Made by a program: the position numbers and the translations under genes. Below the pieces are notes generated by a model. The model was not told the DNA's origin. It was given only the letters and a program-made list of their open reading frames with translations, and ran no database searches. From UBA1822 sp963634795 (GTDB taxonomy: Bacteria; Bacillota; Negativicutes; Veillonellales; Dialisteraceae), in the NCBI GenBank assembly GCA_963634795.1, contig CAVHDO010000015.1:1-18625 (forward strand): DNA of 18,625 nucleotides, read 5' to 3'. This document shows positions 8,401-14,897 of the stretch, piece by piece. Position 1 is the stretch's first letter. The number at the start of each line of letters is the position of its first letter.

Positions 8401-11400
8401 TCGCGACGGACACCGCCGTGACGTCGGCAAACGCAACGTCATTGCCGATCAAAATCTTATCCGCATCCGAATCGGCACCTTTTCTCACAATCTTTTCCTG
8501 CTCGTAAATAGCGGCATCCAACTGTTTCAAATTCGTCGCCACATTGACGGCGTCCCCGTCCTGCGCATCGATATAATGGAAATCCGTGCCTTTCGAGCCC
8601 GTCACCTTGCCGATGGCCTTGGACAAATCGGACAGATTCTGCCCCGTCGTGTGCGTCTTATCGAGATAATTCCCGCTGACGTCGTTCCGCAGTTCGTTAT
8701 ACGCCGCATTCCCCGTCATGATGCCGATATTGCCGGAGGAAACGGCCGCTTCCGTGACCGTGAATGTCGCCAGCGTCGTCGTCTCGTCATTGGAGAGAAG
8801 CGTCATATTTCCGTCTTGCAATCCGAGCTGAATCGTCTGTCCTGCTTTCAGAATCTGCCCATACGCCGCCGCATCGTTCGTCGCTCCGCCATACGTCACG
8901 CCCGTGATTTTGCGCGTCGCCGTGCCGCCGTTGCTGACGTCAATCGTCGTGACATTCGCAAAGTCTGTCTCATCCGCACCGTCACGCCCGATCAAAATCT
9001 GCGTGGGATCCTCTTTGGAAACGCGGACAATTTTCGACTGCGCCGCAATCGCCGCATCGAGCTCTTGCAAATTCGTCGCCACATTGTGCGTTTCATCCTG
9101 CGCACTGATATAAGTACCGCCCGTTGTCACTTTCCCAATCGCGCTGTCCAAAGCCGTGAGATTTTCGGCCGTCGTCTTGCCGCCGTCCACGCCGGGCTTG
9201 ATGTAGTTTCCTTCGGCCGCCGGGCTGAGATACGCATACACCGTATTGCCGTCGAGCACCTGTGTATCGCCGTCCTCAATCGATCCCTTCCCGGAAATTT
9301 TCAGCTTGAAAGCGTCAGCGTTGCCGTTGGTCTTGACGGTGATCACGCCTTCATCATCCATCGTGTACGCCACGCCGTCATTGTCGCTGGCGAGCTGTTC
9401 CCAAGTCGCCGCTTCGCCGGTCTTCGTCCCCGCCGCGACGCCCGTGATCGTGCGCGTGCCGCCGTTTCCGATATCAATCGTATCGACCTCATACTTCGTG
9501 TCGCCGAGGTCTTTGCCGACAAAAATCGTCTTCGGATTCTCGCCGTCTTCTACCTTACCGACGCGGACCAGCTTCGCGTGCGTCGCGAGAGCCGTATCCA
9601 GCTCTCCGAGATTCGTCGCCACACTGACGGTCTCGCCCTGCGCGCTGATGTACGTGCCGCCCGTCACTTTCCCAATCGCGCTGTCCAAAGCATTGAGGTT
9701 GGCCGCCGTCGTCGCGCCGCTCTCTACATAGCTGCCCGTCGTCGGATTGAGATACGTGTACGCCGTGCCGCCGTCGATGACCTGCGCATTGCCGTCCGCA
9801 ATCGATCCCTTCCCGGAAATCTGCAATTTGAAAGCTTCCCCGCCCGCATTGGTGGAAACGGTGATCACGCCGTTCTCATCCATCTCATACGCCGTGCCTT
9901 GATTGTCGCTGGCGAGCTGTTCCCAAGTCGCCGCTTCACCTGTCTTCGTCCCGGCCGCGACACCCGTGACCGTGCGAGCCGTGCCATCTTTCTTCGCGAC
10001 CGACACCGTCGTGACATCGGCAAACGCATCGTCGTTGCCAATCAAAATCTTATCCGCATCCGAATCGACGCCCTTTCTCACAATCCTTGCCTGCTCGTAA
10101 ATGGCGGCATCCAATTGTTTCAAATTCGTCGCCACATTGACAGTCTCGCCCTGCGCATCGATATAATGAAGATCCGTTCCTTTCGAGCCCGTCACCTTGC
10201 CGATGGCGCTATCCAAAGCCGCCAGATTCGTCCCTGCATCACTCGTCGCCGCGATATACGTCCCCGTCGCATTCTGCCGCGTCTCCGCCCACAGATTGCC
10301 GCCCGAGACAAAACCCGTGTCATTTTGCACGACATTTCCCATCATCGAAAACGTCGCCACCAATTTCCCGTCATTCGTCGCGATCTGATTCGCTTGGATA
10401 TTTTTTCCGTTCACCTCATGCGTCGCAGCAGACAGACTGACCGTCTGCCCCTCCTGCGCGATCTGATCCCACGTCGCCGCCTGGCCGCTCGCCGTCCCTC
10501 TGGAAACCCCCGAGATCGTCCGCGTCGTGCCGCTGTTGCTCACATCGATCGTCTTCACACCCGCGTGCGACACATCGCTGCCGACCAAAATCTTCGTCGT
10601 ATCGTCATCGGACACACGCACCAGCTTCGCCTGATTCGCGAGCGCCGTATCGAGCGCCGCCAGATTCGTCGCCACCGTCACCGTCGTCCCATCCTGCGCC
10701 GCGATATATTTCCCTTTCGCCGTCTTCCCGATCGCCGCATCCAGCGCCGACAGATTCGCACCCGCGTCCGTCGATGAAGAAATATAATTCGTCGAGGCGA
10801 TTCCCTCGCGCGTCTCATTATAAAGATCCGCACCCGAAACGAAACCGTAATCCGTCGACTTCAGCTCCGCCATCCGCGTGAACGTCGCCAGCGTCGAGCC
10901 GTCATTGGAAACCAACTTCTTGCTCGTATCCGACAAATCAATCGCATTCACCCCGGACGCCGAAGACACCGCCTTCGCATCGAGAGCCGCCAGATTCGCG
11001 CCGACCGTCCCCGCCGGATTGATCGTATTGTCCGCCTTCAAAGTCCCTTGGATATACGACCCATTTGCCTGCGTCGGCGTCACCGTATTGATTTGAGAAA
11101 ACTCCACCGCCTCGCCGGCCGCCGTCGCACTCGCGAGCCCCTTCAGCGTCCGCGTGCCGCCGTTTCCGATATTGATACTCGTCACAGCGCTGTACGTCGT
11201 CTCCCCTTCCGGATTCAGGCCGACATAAATCGTATCCTTATTCTCCGTCCCCACGCGGACAATCCCGCCGCCGGAGACCGCCCGATCCAGCGCGAGCAAA
11301 TTCTCCGCCGTCGTATTCGACTTCTTCACATACGACCCGCTCTCCGTCACCTTGAGCTCTTTGTACAAATCCTTACCGGAAACGAAACCTTCATCCGTAT

Positions 11401-13159
11401 CGGAAATCTTATCCATCTTCTGGAACGTCGCCAAGACCGTCCCGTCATTCGAAATAATCTGATTGAACTGGCCCTTATTCACCCCACCTACCGTCTCCGT
11501 CTCCGTCGACAGCTTGATCGTCTTCCCGCTCGCCGCGATCTGATCCCAAGTCGCCGCCTGCCCCGTCGCCGTCGCATCGGAAACCCCGCTGATCGTCCGC
11601 TTGGTACCCTCCGTACTCACTACGGAAATCTCCGTCACACCCGTGAAATCCGCATCATTCCCAATCAAAATCTTCGTCGCGGTCGCACTCTTCGTCGCAT
11701 TCGACTTCACCAGCTTCGCGTGATCATACAGCGCATCGTCCAATTCCTTCAAATTCGTCGCCACATTCGCCGACGCCGTCCCGTCCTGCGCCGTGAGATA
11801 ATGCGTCGACCCCGACACCTTCCCGATCGCCGTATCCAGCTTCGACAAATTCGCCGCGATATTATTCGTCGTCGTCATCCCCGACACCACAAGATAATTT
11901 CCGGCCGCGCTCACCTTGCCAATCGCATTATCCAAATTCGTCAGATTCGTCGCCACATCATGCGTCGCATCCGCCGCCGAAGCCACAATGTAATTCCCGG
12001 CGCTCGCCTTCCCGATCGCTGTGTCCAGTTTCGTCAGATTCGCCGCGACATTATCCGTCGTCGTCATCCCCGACACCACAAGATAATTTCCGGCCGCGCT
12101 CACCTTCCCGATGGCACTATCCAAATTTGATAAATTCGCCGCCGTCGTATTCGTCGTCGCGAGATAATTCGTGCTCGTCACCGGACGCAATTCCGTATAC
12201 GCCGTCCCGCCCGAAAGCAGCCGCACATCCCCCGAAGCCACCTGGCCTTCCCCGGTCAGACTGACCGTCGCCTCTTGATCGTCATACGTCGTCAATTTGA
12301 TTTTCTGCGCATCTGTCGTGCCGGTCGAAGCGACCGCGGCGAAACTCTTCACCGCTCTCTTCCCGACCTTCTCCATCTGCGCTTCCACCGCGTCACTCGT
12401 CGCATACAATCCCGACACCGAAGTCTTCGCCCCGATCGCCGTATCCAAAGCCGACAACTTCGTCTCGACGGAATCCGACTTATTCGTGTAATAATTCCCC
12501 GTCTGCTCCGCACCGATTTTTGTATCCAACTTCGTCAGATTCGCCGCCACATTATTCGCCGTCGTCATCCCCGACGCGACAAGATAATTTCCGGCCGCGC
12601 TCACCTTCCCGATCGCCGAATCCAAATTCGATAAATTTGCCGCCGTCGTATTTGTCGTCGCGAGATAATTCGTACTCGTCACCGGACGCAATTCCGCATA
12701 CGCCGTCCCGCCGGAAAGAAAACCCGTATCCCCCGACCCGATGCTCCCCGTCTTGAATGTCGCCAGCACTTTATTATCTGTGTCGACAAGTGTATTTTTC
12801 TTCGACGTATCCGTGGTACTGCGTGCATCCGTAGAAGCCTCCACCACCAGATTGTCCTTAAATGAAGCACCGCCACCACTGATAGTTTGGAGCCTACCCT
12901 CGACATACGAATACACCTGCCCGTTCGTGACAAGGTTATTCCCGCCGGAAATGGGAGCAGCGGTTTTGGCGGATAATTGCAAAAGCACTGGATTGTCATT
13001 AGAAAAATTAAACTGATTGGGATCTGCATAAAACGCCCAACGGCCACTATTTATCTGAATATTCAGTGCCTCCGCAGCTTCCGCACCATTCGATAGCGCA
13101 CCACAAAAAAGCATCGCCAAAACAGCGACGCGCAGACGTCTTACATTTTCTTTTTTCAT
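5168..13159 (-). CDS. Giant trimeric autotransporter adhesin (YadA/Hia-type), 2663 residues
   Basis: Type Vc secreted surface adhesin: three chains form one outer-membrane barrel and project a fibre. I chose the ATG at 13159 (AAAGGAG six bases upstream) over the in-frame GTG at 13177. A signal peptide (basic start, hydrophobic core, likely cleavage at AEA/AE, residues 28/29) precedes a long repetitive stalk. Stalk motifs recur, such as TAANLxxLDxAIGKV, GNYLVxSGMTT, KILIGND and TITGVAAGTxTGEAATWEQL. The last resembles the HANS/neck motif but has EAATWEQL where DAVNVSQL is usual. A YadA-like head with AIALG/AVALG/ALALG repeats and a canonical neck (RRITNVADGVNDTDAVNVSQL-type, ending residue ~2473) directly precede the membrane anchor (~2474-2562). 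About 100 further residues form a coiled coil after the barrel, which is unusual. No internal stop or frameshift is present. It appears monocistronic, with a promoter carrying a G9 tract. Confidence 0.93.
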   Translation of the reverse strand: MKKENVRRLRVAVLAMLFCGALSNGAEAAEALNIQINSGRWAFYADPNQFNFSNDNPVLLQLSAKTAAPISGGNNLVTNGQVYSYVEGRLQTISGGGASFKDNLVVEASTDARSTTDTSKKNTLVDTDNKVLATFKTGSIGSGDTGFLSGGTAYAELRPVTSTNYLATTNTTAANLSNLDSAIGKVSAAGNYLVASGMTTANNVAANLTKLDTKIGAEQTGNYYTNKSDSVETKLSALDTAIGAKTSVSGLYATSDAVEAQMEKVGKRAVKSFAAVASTGTTDAQKIKLTTYDDQEATVSLTGEGQVASGDVRLLSGGTAYTELRPVTSTNYLATTNTTAANLSNLDSAIGKVSAAGNYLVVSGMTTTDNVAANLTKLDTAIGKASAGNYIVASAADATHDVATNLTNLDNAIGKVSAAGNYLVVSGMTTTNNIAANLSKLDTAIGKVSGSTHYLTAQDGTASANVATNLKELDDALYDHAKLVKSNATKSATATKILIGNDADFTGVTEISVVSTEGTKRTISGVSDATATGQAATWDQIAASGKTIKLSTETETVGGVNKGQFNQIISNDGTVLATFQKMDKISDTDEGFVSGKDLYKELKVTESGSYVKKSNTTAENLLALDRAVSGGGIVRVGTENKDTIYVGLNPEGETTYSAVTSINIGNGGTRTLKGLASATAAGEAVEFSQINTVTPTQANGSYIQGTLKADNTINPAGTVGANLAALDAKAVSSASGVNAIDLSDTSKKLVSNDGSTLATFTRMAELKSTDYGFVSGADLYNETREGIASTNYISSSTDAGANLSALDAAIGKTAKGKYIAAQDGTTVTVATNLAALDTALANQAKLVRVSDDDTTKILVGSDVSHAGVKTIDVSNSGTTRTISGVSRGTASGQAATWDQIAQEGQTVSLSAATHEVNGKNIQANQIATNDGKLVATFSMMGNVVQNDTGFVSGGNLWAETRQNATGTYIAATSDAGTNLAALDSAIGKVTGSKGTDLHYIDAQGETVNVATNLKQLDAAIYEQARIVRKGVDSDADKILIGNDDAFADVTTVSVAKKDGTARTVTGVAAGTKTGEAATWEQLASDNQGTAYEMDENGVITVSTNAGGEAFKLQISGKGSIADGNAQVIDGGTAYTYLNPTTGSYVESGATTAANLNALDSAIGKVTGGTYISAQGETVSVATNLGELDTALATHAKLVRVGKVEDGENPKTIFVGKDLGDTKYEVDTIDIGNGGTRTITGVAAGTKTGEAATWEQLASDNDGVAYTMDDEGVITVKTNGNADAFKLKISGKGSIEDGDTQVLDGNTVYAYLSPAAEGNYIKPGVDGGKTTAENLTALDSAIGKVTTGGTYISAQDETHNVATNLQELDAAIAAQSKIVRVSKEDPTQILIGRDGADETDFANVTTIDVSNGGTATRKITGVTYGGATNDAAAYGQILKAGQTIQLGLQDGNMTLLSNDETTTLATFTVTEAAVSSGNIGIMTGNAAYNELRNDVSGNYLDKTHTTGQNLSDLSKAIGKVTGSKGTDFHYIDAQDGDAVNVATNLKQLDAAIYEQEKIVRKGADSDADKILIGNDVAFADVTAVSVAKKDGTARTVMGVVAGTNTGEAATWEQLASNNGGDAYEMDADGVITVKTNGNADAFKLKISGDGSIEANSGKLITGGTAYAYLSPAENGNYIRTGGTDGKTTGENLAALDSAIGKVTTGGTYISAQGENVSVATNLQELDAAIAAQSKIVRVSKEDSTQILIGRDGENETDFANVTTIDVSNGGTATRKITGVTYGEAKNDAAAYGQILKAGQTIQLGLQGGNMTLLSNDETTTLATFTVTEAAVSSGNIGIMTGNAAYNELRPTTTGNYISDQTTKANLAALDSAIGVTEAGTYISAQKSQKGGKVVTVATNLAELDKAIATQSKIVRVGGESNEKILIGRDDADETTFANVTTIDVGNAGKSRTVTGVASAKAANEAVEFSQIQTKAGETQANGTYLTSTLDANGNLVAAGTVGANLAALDAKAVSTKEGTNVINLSDTSKKLVSNDGTTLATFTRMASVAGTDFGFVSGADLYNEVRVVGKKGTTYNYIDEGNSTAQNLKALDAAIKEGIGDTSKLIRRDGTAILIGNDTEYADVKSVDVGNGGTRTITGVAAGTNNTDAANVGQLVASGTVDLSATGNKVYTNGDKENALLTFTKMKEVSASDTGFVSGADLYNETRKDISSLTNYISKTASAGANLSTLDAELAKVAKANTDAVAAINADLKVSDGNYLKEANKANANLTALDTAIGKVDKDGNVIKKTYGDDGKFAVSVADNLKNLDDKIGSIAEKTDGTSYTAISKDATVSDNLVALDKAISEGVAADFTKIQNATKYENAKASGENAIALGNQSDASGATGAKAMALGMNASATEENAVALGTKSNASGANALALGNGAAASGEGSVAIGSGSVAKEANVVSVGSEGAERRITNVADGVNDTDAVNVSQLNRSFANMQSELTADINKVGAGAAALSALRPEGFDPTDKISFAVGYGHYRSANAGALGVFYKPNADTTLSLGGTLGNGDSMMSAGVSFKLGSGAKAGIYPTGAALSQEMASLRKNNDKLSADNKSLKKDNAAQAMAIKTQAKQIENLKADNEKIKADNAKMKADNEQMKKQIAMILSKMEMSETVKKTAAK
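5474..5740 (-). other. YadA-type outer-membrane anchor segment of the adhesin
   Basis: Encodes residues ~2474-2562: a short helix (FANMQSELTADINKVGAGAA) followed by four amphipathic strands rich in Gly and aromatic residues, such as ISFAVGYGHYR, AGALGVFYK, TTLSLGGTLG and MMSAGVSFKL. This is the pattern of the YadA anchor domain. Confidence 0.85.
7621..8166 (-). repeat. Large internal repeat of the adhesin, copy 1
   Basis: About 547 bp highly similar at the DNA level to 8692-9240, offset 1071 bp (357 codons). It encodes the segment with AKAGQTIQLGLQ-like, NVTTIDVSNGGTATRKITGV and YISAQGENVSVATNLQELD sequences. The offset keeps the reading frame. Confidence 0.85.
8692..9240 (-). repeat. Large internal repeat of the adhesin, copy 2
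   Basis: Second copy of the segment at 7621-8166, in frame. The following ~500 bp (9241-9760) also resembles 8167-8690, so the full period is about 357 residues. A further related pair is 8376-8600 and 9972-10210. Confidence 0.85.
11871..12719 (-). repeat. Short repeats in the N-terminal stalk of the adhesin
   Basis: A ~55-bp segment (complement encodes GNYLVxSGMTT units) appears at about 11871, 12057 and 12563. The first two are 186 bp (62 codons) apart. The stretch 12114-12220 is repeated at 12617-12719, about 504 bp away. Spacings are multiples of three. Confidence 0.75.
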
Positions 13160-13177
13160 TTTGTTCTCCTTTTCCAC

Positions 13178-13208
13178 TTCGGAAACAAATAAAAATTCGG
13201 AAACAAAT
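13178..13208 (-). promoter_or_regulatory. Paired 13-bp direct repeats in the adhesin leader
   Basis: On the minus strand ATTTGTTTCCGAA occurs twice (13196-13208 and 13178-13190), 18 bp apart, just upstream of the ribosome site. It could be a protein- or RNA-binding site; function is unknown. Confidence 0.4.
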
Positions 13209-13298
13209 CAATCATTTCCCTCCCGCCGGGAAAAAACCGAAGCCCATCCCCCGAGGAAAAAGCCATGCTAGCGAAAAAGCAAATAGATATACAAAATT

Positions 13299-13329
13299 AT
13301 TTTATCACCCCCCCCCTAGTTATTGTCAA
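13299..13329 (-). promoter_or_regulatory. Adhesin promoter with a G9 tract in the -35/-10 spacer
   Basis: On the minus strand a perfect TTGACA (13324-13329) is followed by ATAACTA, nine consecutive G (C9 on the plus strand, 13308-13316) and TGATAAAAT. The -10 may be TAAAAT (13299-13304, spacer 19) or GATAAA (13301-13306, spacer 17). An A7 run lies just upstream of the -35. A change in G number would alter hexamer spacing. The predicted leader is ~130 nt. Confidence 0.8.
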
Positions 13330-13357
13330 GTTTTTTTACGCTTTTCCCTCACTTTTC

Positions 13358-13387
13358 ATTATAGAACTTTTTTATGAGCCAACACAA
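13358..13387 (-). promoter_or_regulatory. Possible second upstream promoter of the adhesin
   Basis: A perfect TATAAT (13358-13363 on the minus strand) lies 18 bp from a weak -35-like TTGTGT (13382-13387). If active, it would give transcripts independent of the G-tract length. Confidence 0.4.
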
Positions 13388-13428
13388 AAGGGGATGAATA
13401 AACGATTTTTATCAGACGGGGAGAACAA

Positions 13429-13526
13429 GTGCACAGTGCACAGTGCACAGGGATTGGCGTGCTCGGCTTTTGCGACGTTTGTGCCTAGTGCCAAAGGCGC
13501 ATAAAAATGCGCGAAGCGCCATCGGT
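13429..13526. repeat. Inverted copy of the GCACTGT heptamer block
   Basis: Three GTGCACA units (13429-13451) are followed by GGGATTGGCGTGCTCGGC, the reverse complement of the stretch that precedes the GCACTGT tracts at 4972 and 13850. A CGCGAAGCGCC segment then leads into the 212-bp element. Short open frames here are repeat artefacts. Confidence 0.65.
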
Positions 13527-13738
13527 TAGCCTTCTTCAGGAGGCAACCTTCCGGTGGACGGTCGCCGGTGCCCCGTAGGGGTCGGATGATGGACAACTCT
13601 ATGTGAAAAATACAGCCAAGGACCGACTCGCTAAAAAAAATTCCGCTGAAAAACTTTTTTCTAACATACGTTGACCATCACCCGGCCTATCGGCCACTGA
13701 AAACCGTCCACCGGACGCTTTTCTCCTGAAGAGGGCTA
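13527..13738. mobile_element. 212-bp element with 36-bp terminal inverted repeats
   Basis: Left end 13527-13562 (TAGCCTTCTTCAGGAGGCAA...) is mirrored by right end 13703-13738 (complement TAGCCCTCTTCAGGAGAAAA...), both running into TCCGGTGGACGGT. The interior has a CCCCGTAGGGG palindrome and A- and T-rich runs but no gene. It shares its outer TAGCCTTCTT end and a GGTG-C-CGTAG-G-CGGA-GAT pattern with the 210-bp elements, so it may be a diverged member of the same family. Confidence 0.6.
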
Positions 13739-13949
13739 CTATGTGGCGGCCTCCGGCCGCATTTTATAAAAAATCGCGCGAAGCGCCACCGCTTTCGTCT
13801 GACGTCTGATCGTCTGGCATCTGACGTCTCAATCCTGTCTGACAAAACAGCCAAGCACGCCAACCTGTGCACTATGCACTGTGCACTGTGCACTGTCTAT
13901 TCCAAACGCCTCAAAGCCAAAAACGCATCCCTCACGCCTCTCAAATCTC

Positions 13950-13989
13950 AATAAAATACCCACCTTGCCAAAATTGACAAAATGGGTAT
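13950..13989 (-). terminator. Possible terminator of toxin mRNA 1, overlapping the antitoxin promoter
   Basis: On the minus strand ATACCCA (13983-13989) can pair with TGGGTAT (13956-13962), followed by TTTATT. The same inverted repeat spans the plus-strand promoter of the facing RNA, so it could instead be an operator. The equivalent site in copy 2 is 14582-14621. Confidence 0.35.
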
Positions 13990-13992
13990 AAT
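13965..13992 (+). promoter_or_regulatory. Promoter of antisense RNA 1
   Basis: TTGCCA (13965-13970), 16-bp spacer, TATAAT (13987-13992). A second TTGACA at 13974 is too close to serve with this -10. Copy 2 has the same sequence at 14597-14624. Confidence 0.7.
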
Positions 13993-13998
13993 AGAGTC

Positions 13999-14091
13999 AA
14001 GGACAGCCCGGAGGTTGCACCGGCGCTTCCCCAAAATATCGTTGATTGAGAAAAGGCCGGAAAATTAACCTGTGGTTAGCAGGTCTTTTTT
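13999..14091 (+). ncRNA. Candidate type I antitoxin RNA 1 (RatA/SR4-like position)
   Basis: A predicted ~93-nt transcript runs from the promoter at 13965-13992 to a hairpin terminator (ACCTG 14068-14072, CAGGT 14080-14084, T6 14086-14091). It converges on the 29-codon toxin gene and ends 10 nt short of its stop codon, so it would be fully complementary to the toxin mRNA 3' region. This is the arrangement of txpA/ratA and bsrG/SR4 in Bacillus. No open frame of note is in it. Transcription itself is inferred. Confidence 0.6.
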
Positions 14092-14101
14092 CATTTGCGG
14101 A

Positions 14102-14191
14102 TTATTTTTTGAGCATAATCATCAAAGAAACGATGATAGCAATCAGAGTCCCGAAAGCTAACATAAGTGACAAGGCTTCGTAAACCGTCAT
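14102..14191 (-). CDS. Small hydrophobic type I toxin, TxpA/BsrG (Hol-Tox)-like, copy 1
   Basis: A 29-residue peptide starting MTVYEALSLMLAFGTLIAII and ending in a short hydrophobic stretch and KK. The MTVYESL-(x)-hydrophobic start matches the TxpA/BsrG family (PF16935, putative holin-like toxin), single-helix peptides that act on the inner membrane. The ATG at 14191 follows an exceptionally strong ribosome site, AAGGGGGTGAT; the frame extends to 14518 but upstream codons are repeat DNA. A consensus promoter lies at 14237-14265. The facing antisense RNA at 13999-14091 completes a type I toxin-antitoxin module. Toxicity is inferred from family resemblance and layout. Confidence 0.75.
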   Translation of the reverse strand: MTVYEALSLMLAFGTLIAIIVSLMIMLKK

Positions 14192-14236
14192 GCGATCACC
14201 CCCTTCCGGGAAGACCGCCACCGGACTGTCACCGGT

Positions 14237-14265
14237 ATTGTAATGAAAAAGAGGAAGGCTGTCAA
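14237..14265 (-). promoter_or_regulatory. Promoter of toxin 1
   Basis: On the minus strand TTGACA (14260-14265), 17-bp spacer, TACAAT (14237-14242). The predicted start near 14230 leaves a ~39-nt leader with CCGG-containing stems ahead of the strong ribosome site. Confidence 0.8.
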
Positions 14266-14295
14266 TGATGGGAGCTTGGAGCCCGGAGCCTTTAA

Positions 14296-14387
14296 GCGGT
14301 GTCGCTTCGCGACATTTTTTATTGCGCCTTCGGCGTCCCATCACCCGGCGCTTCGCGCCACCCTCCTCCAATAAGGAGGGCTTAACT
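14296..14387. repeat. Hairpin-rich repeat segment upstream of toxin 1
   Basis: Includes TGTCGC-TTC-GCGACA followed by T6 (14300-14320, terminator-like on the plus strand), GCGCCTTCGGCG and CGCTTCGCG palindromes, and a CCCTCCTCCAATAAGGAGGG hairpin (14361-14380) that resembles one end of the MITE-like elements. The identical segment lies 632 bp downstream (14928-15019). No gene is seen between 14266 and 14596. Confidence 0.6.
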
Positions 14388-14596
14388 TGTGGCGGCCTCC
14401 GGCCGCATTTTTTATAAAATCGCGCGGAGCGCCACCGCTTTCGTCTGACGTCTGATCGTCTGATGTCTGACGTCTCAATCCTGTCTGACAAAACAGCCGA
14501 GCACGCCAACCTGTGCACTATGCACTGTCTATTCCAAACGCCTCAAAGCCAAAAACGCATCCGTCACGCCTCTCAAATCTCAATAAAATACCCACC

Positions 14597-14624
14597 TTGC
14601 CAAAATTGACAAAATGGGTATAAT
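14597..14624 (+). promoter_or_regulatory. Promoter of antisense RNA 2
   Basis: Identical to 13965-13992: TTGCCA, 16 bp, TATAAT, again spanned by the ATACCCA/TGGGTAT inverted repeat. Confidence 0.7.
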
Positions 14625-14630
14625 AGAGTC

Positions 14631-14723
14631 AAGGACAGCCCGGAGGTGACGCCGGCGCTTCCCCAATATATTTATTGCTTGAGAAAAGGCCGTCGTTCAA
14701 CCTGCTTTGGACAGGTCTTTTTT
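14631..14723 (+). ncRNA. Candidate type I antitoxin RNA 2
   Basis: Same layout and length as the RNA at 13999-14091, ending in ACCTG-loop-CAGGT and T6 (14718-14723). Its middle and 3' half differ from copy 1 at many positions, while the terminator stem is conserved despite a changed loop (CTTTGGA instead of TGGTTAG). Stem conservation with a changed loop supports a functional RNA. Confidence 0.6.
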
Positions 14724-14733
14724 CGTGCTCAGA

Positions 14734-14823
14734 CTACTTTCGCAGCATGATCACCAATGATATGATGATAGCAATCAGAGTCCCGAAAGCCACCATGAGT
14801 GACAAAGATTCGTAAACCGTCAT
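14734..14823 (-). CDS. Small hydrophobic type I toxin, TxpA/BsrG (Hol-Tox)-like, copy 2
   Basis: A 29-residue paralogue of the peptide at 14102-14191, starting MTVYESLSLMVAFGTLIAII, with five conservative changes (A6S, L11V, V21I, M24V, K28R). It has the same strong ribosome site and promoter (14869-14897). The stop is TAG rather than TAA. Length, start motif and hydrophobicity are conserved while many bases differ, which suggests selection on the peptide. Longer frames reading into it from 15180 or 15200 are repeat DNA. Confidence 0.75.
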   Translation of the reverse strand: MTVYESLSLMVAFGTLIAIIISLVIMLRK

Positions 14824-14868
14824 GCGATCACCCCCTTCCGGGAAGACCGCCACCGGACTGTCACCGGT

Positions 14869-14897
14869 ATTGTAATGAAAAAGAGGAAGGCTGTCAA
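14869..14897 (-). promoter_or_regulatory. Promoter of toxin 2
   Basis: On the minus strand TTGACA (14892-14897), 17 bp, TACAAT (14869-14874), identical to the promoter of toxin 1. Confidence 0.8.

Noticed and set aside
4949..10777. Plus-strand open frame of 1942 codons opposite the adhesin
   Set aside because: It is Arg/Ile-rich, low-complexity antisense of the repetitive adhesin codons. It starts in intergenic heptamer repeats and has no domain or ribosome site. The minus frame has a signal peptide, head, neck and anchor.
13160..13177. GTG at 13177 as the adhesin start
   Set aside because: The AAAGGAG ribosome site lies between it and the ATG at 13159, and the shorter form gives a cleaner signal peptide.
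13372..13596. Short frames across 13372-13596 and 13687-13893
   Set aside because: Both consist of heptamer and palindrome repeats with no ribosome site. The translated CTVHLF/HSAQCIVHRLA strings are GTGCACA repeats.
14300..14320. Plus-strand terminator (TGTCGC-TTC-GCGACA, T6) as the end of a gene
   Set aside because: No plus-strand gene ends there. The palindrome belongs to the duplicated repeat and also occurs 632 bp away.
14192..14518. N-terminal extension of toxin 1 to 138 residues (and of toxin 2 to 148)
   Set aside because: The extra codons translate repeat DNA and the toxin promoter. The strong ribosome site and family start motif place the ATG at 14191 and 14823.
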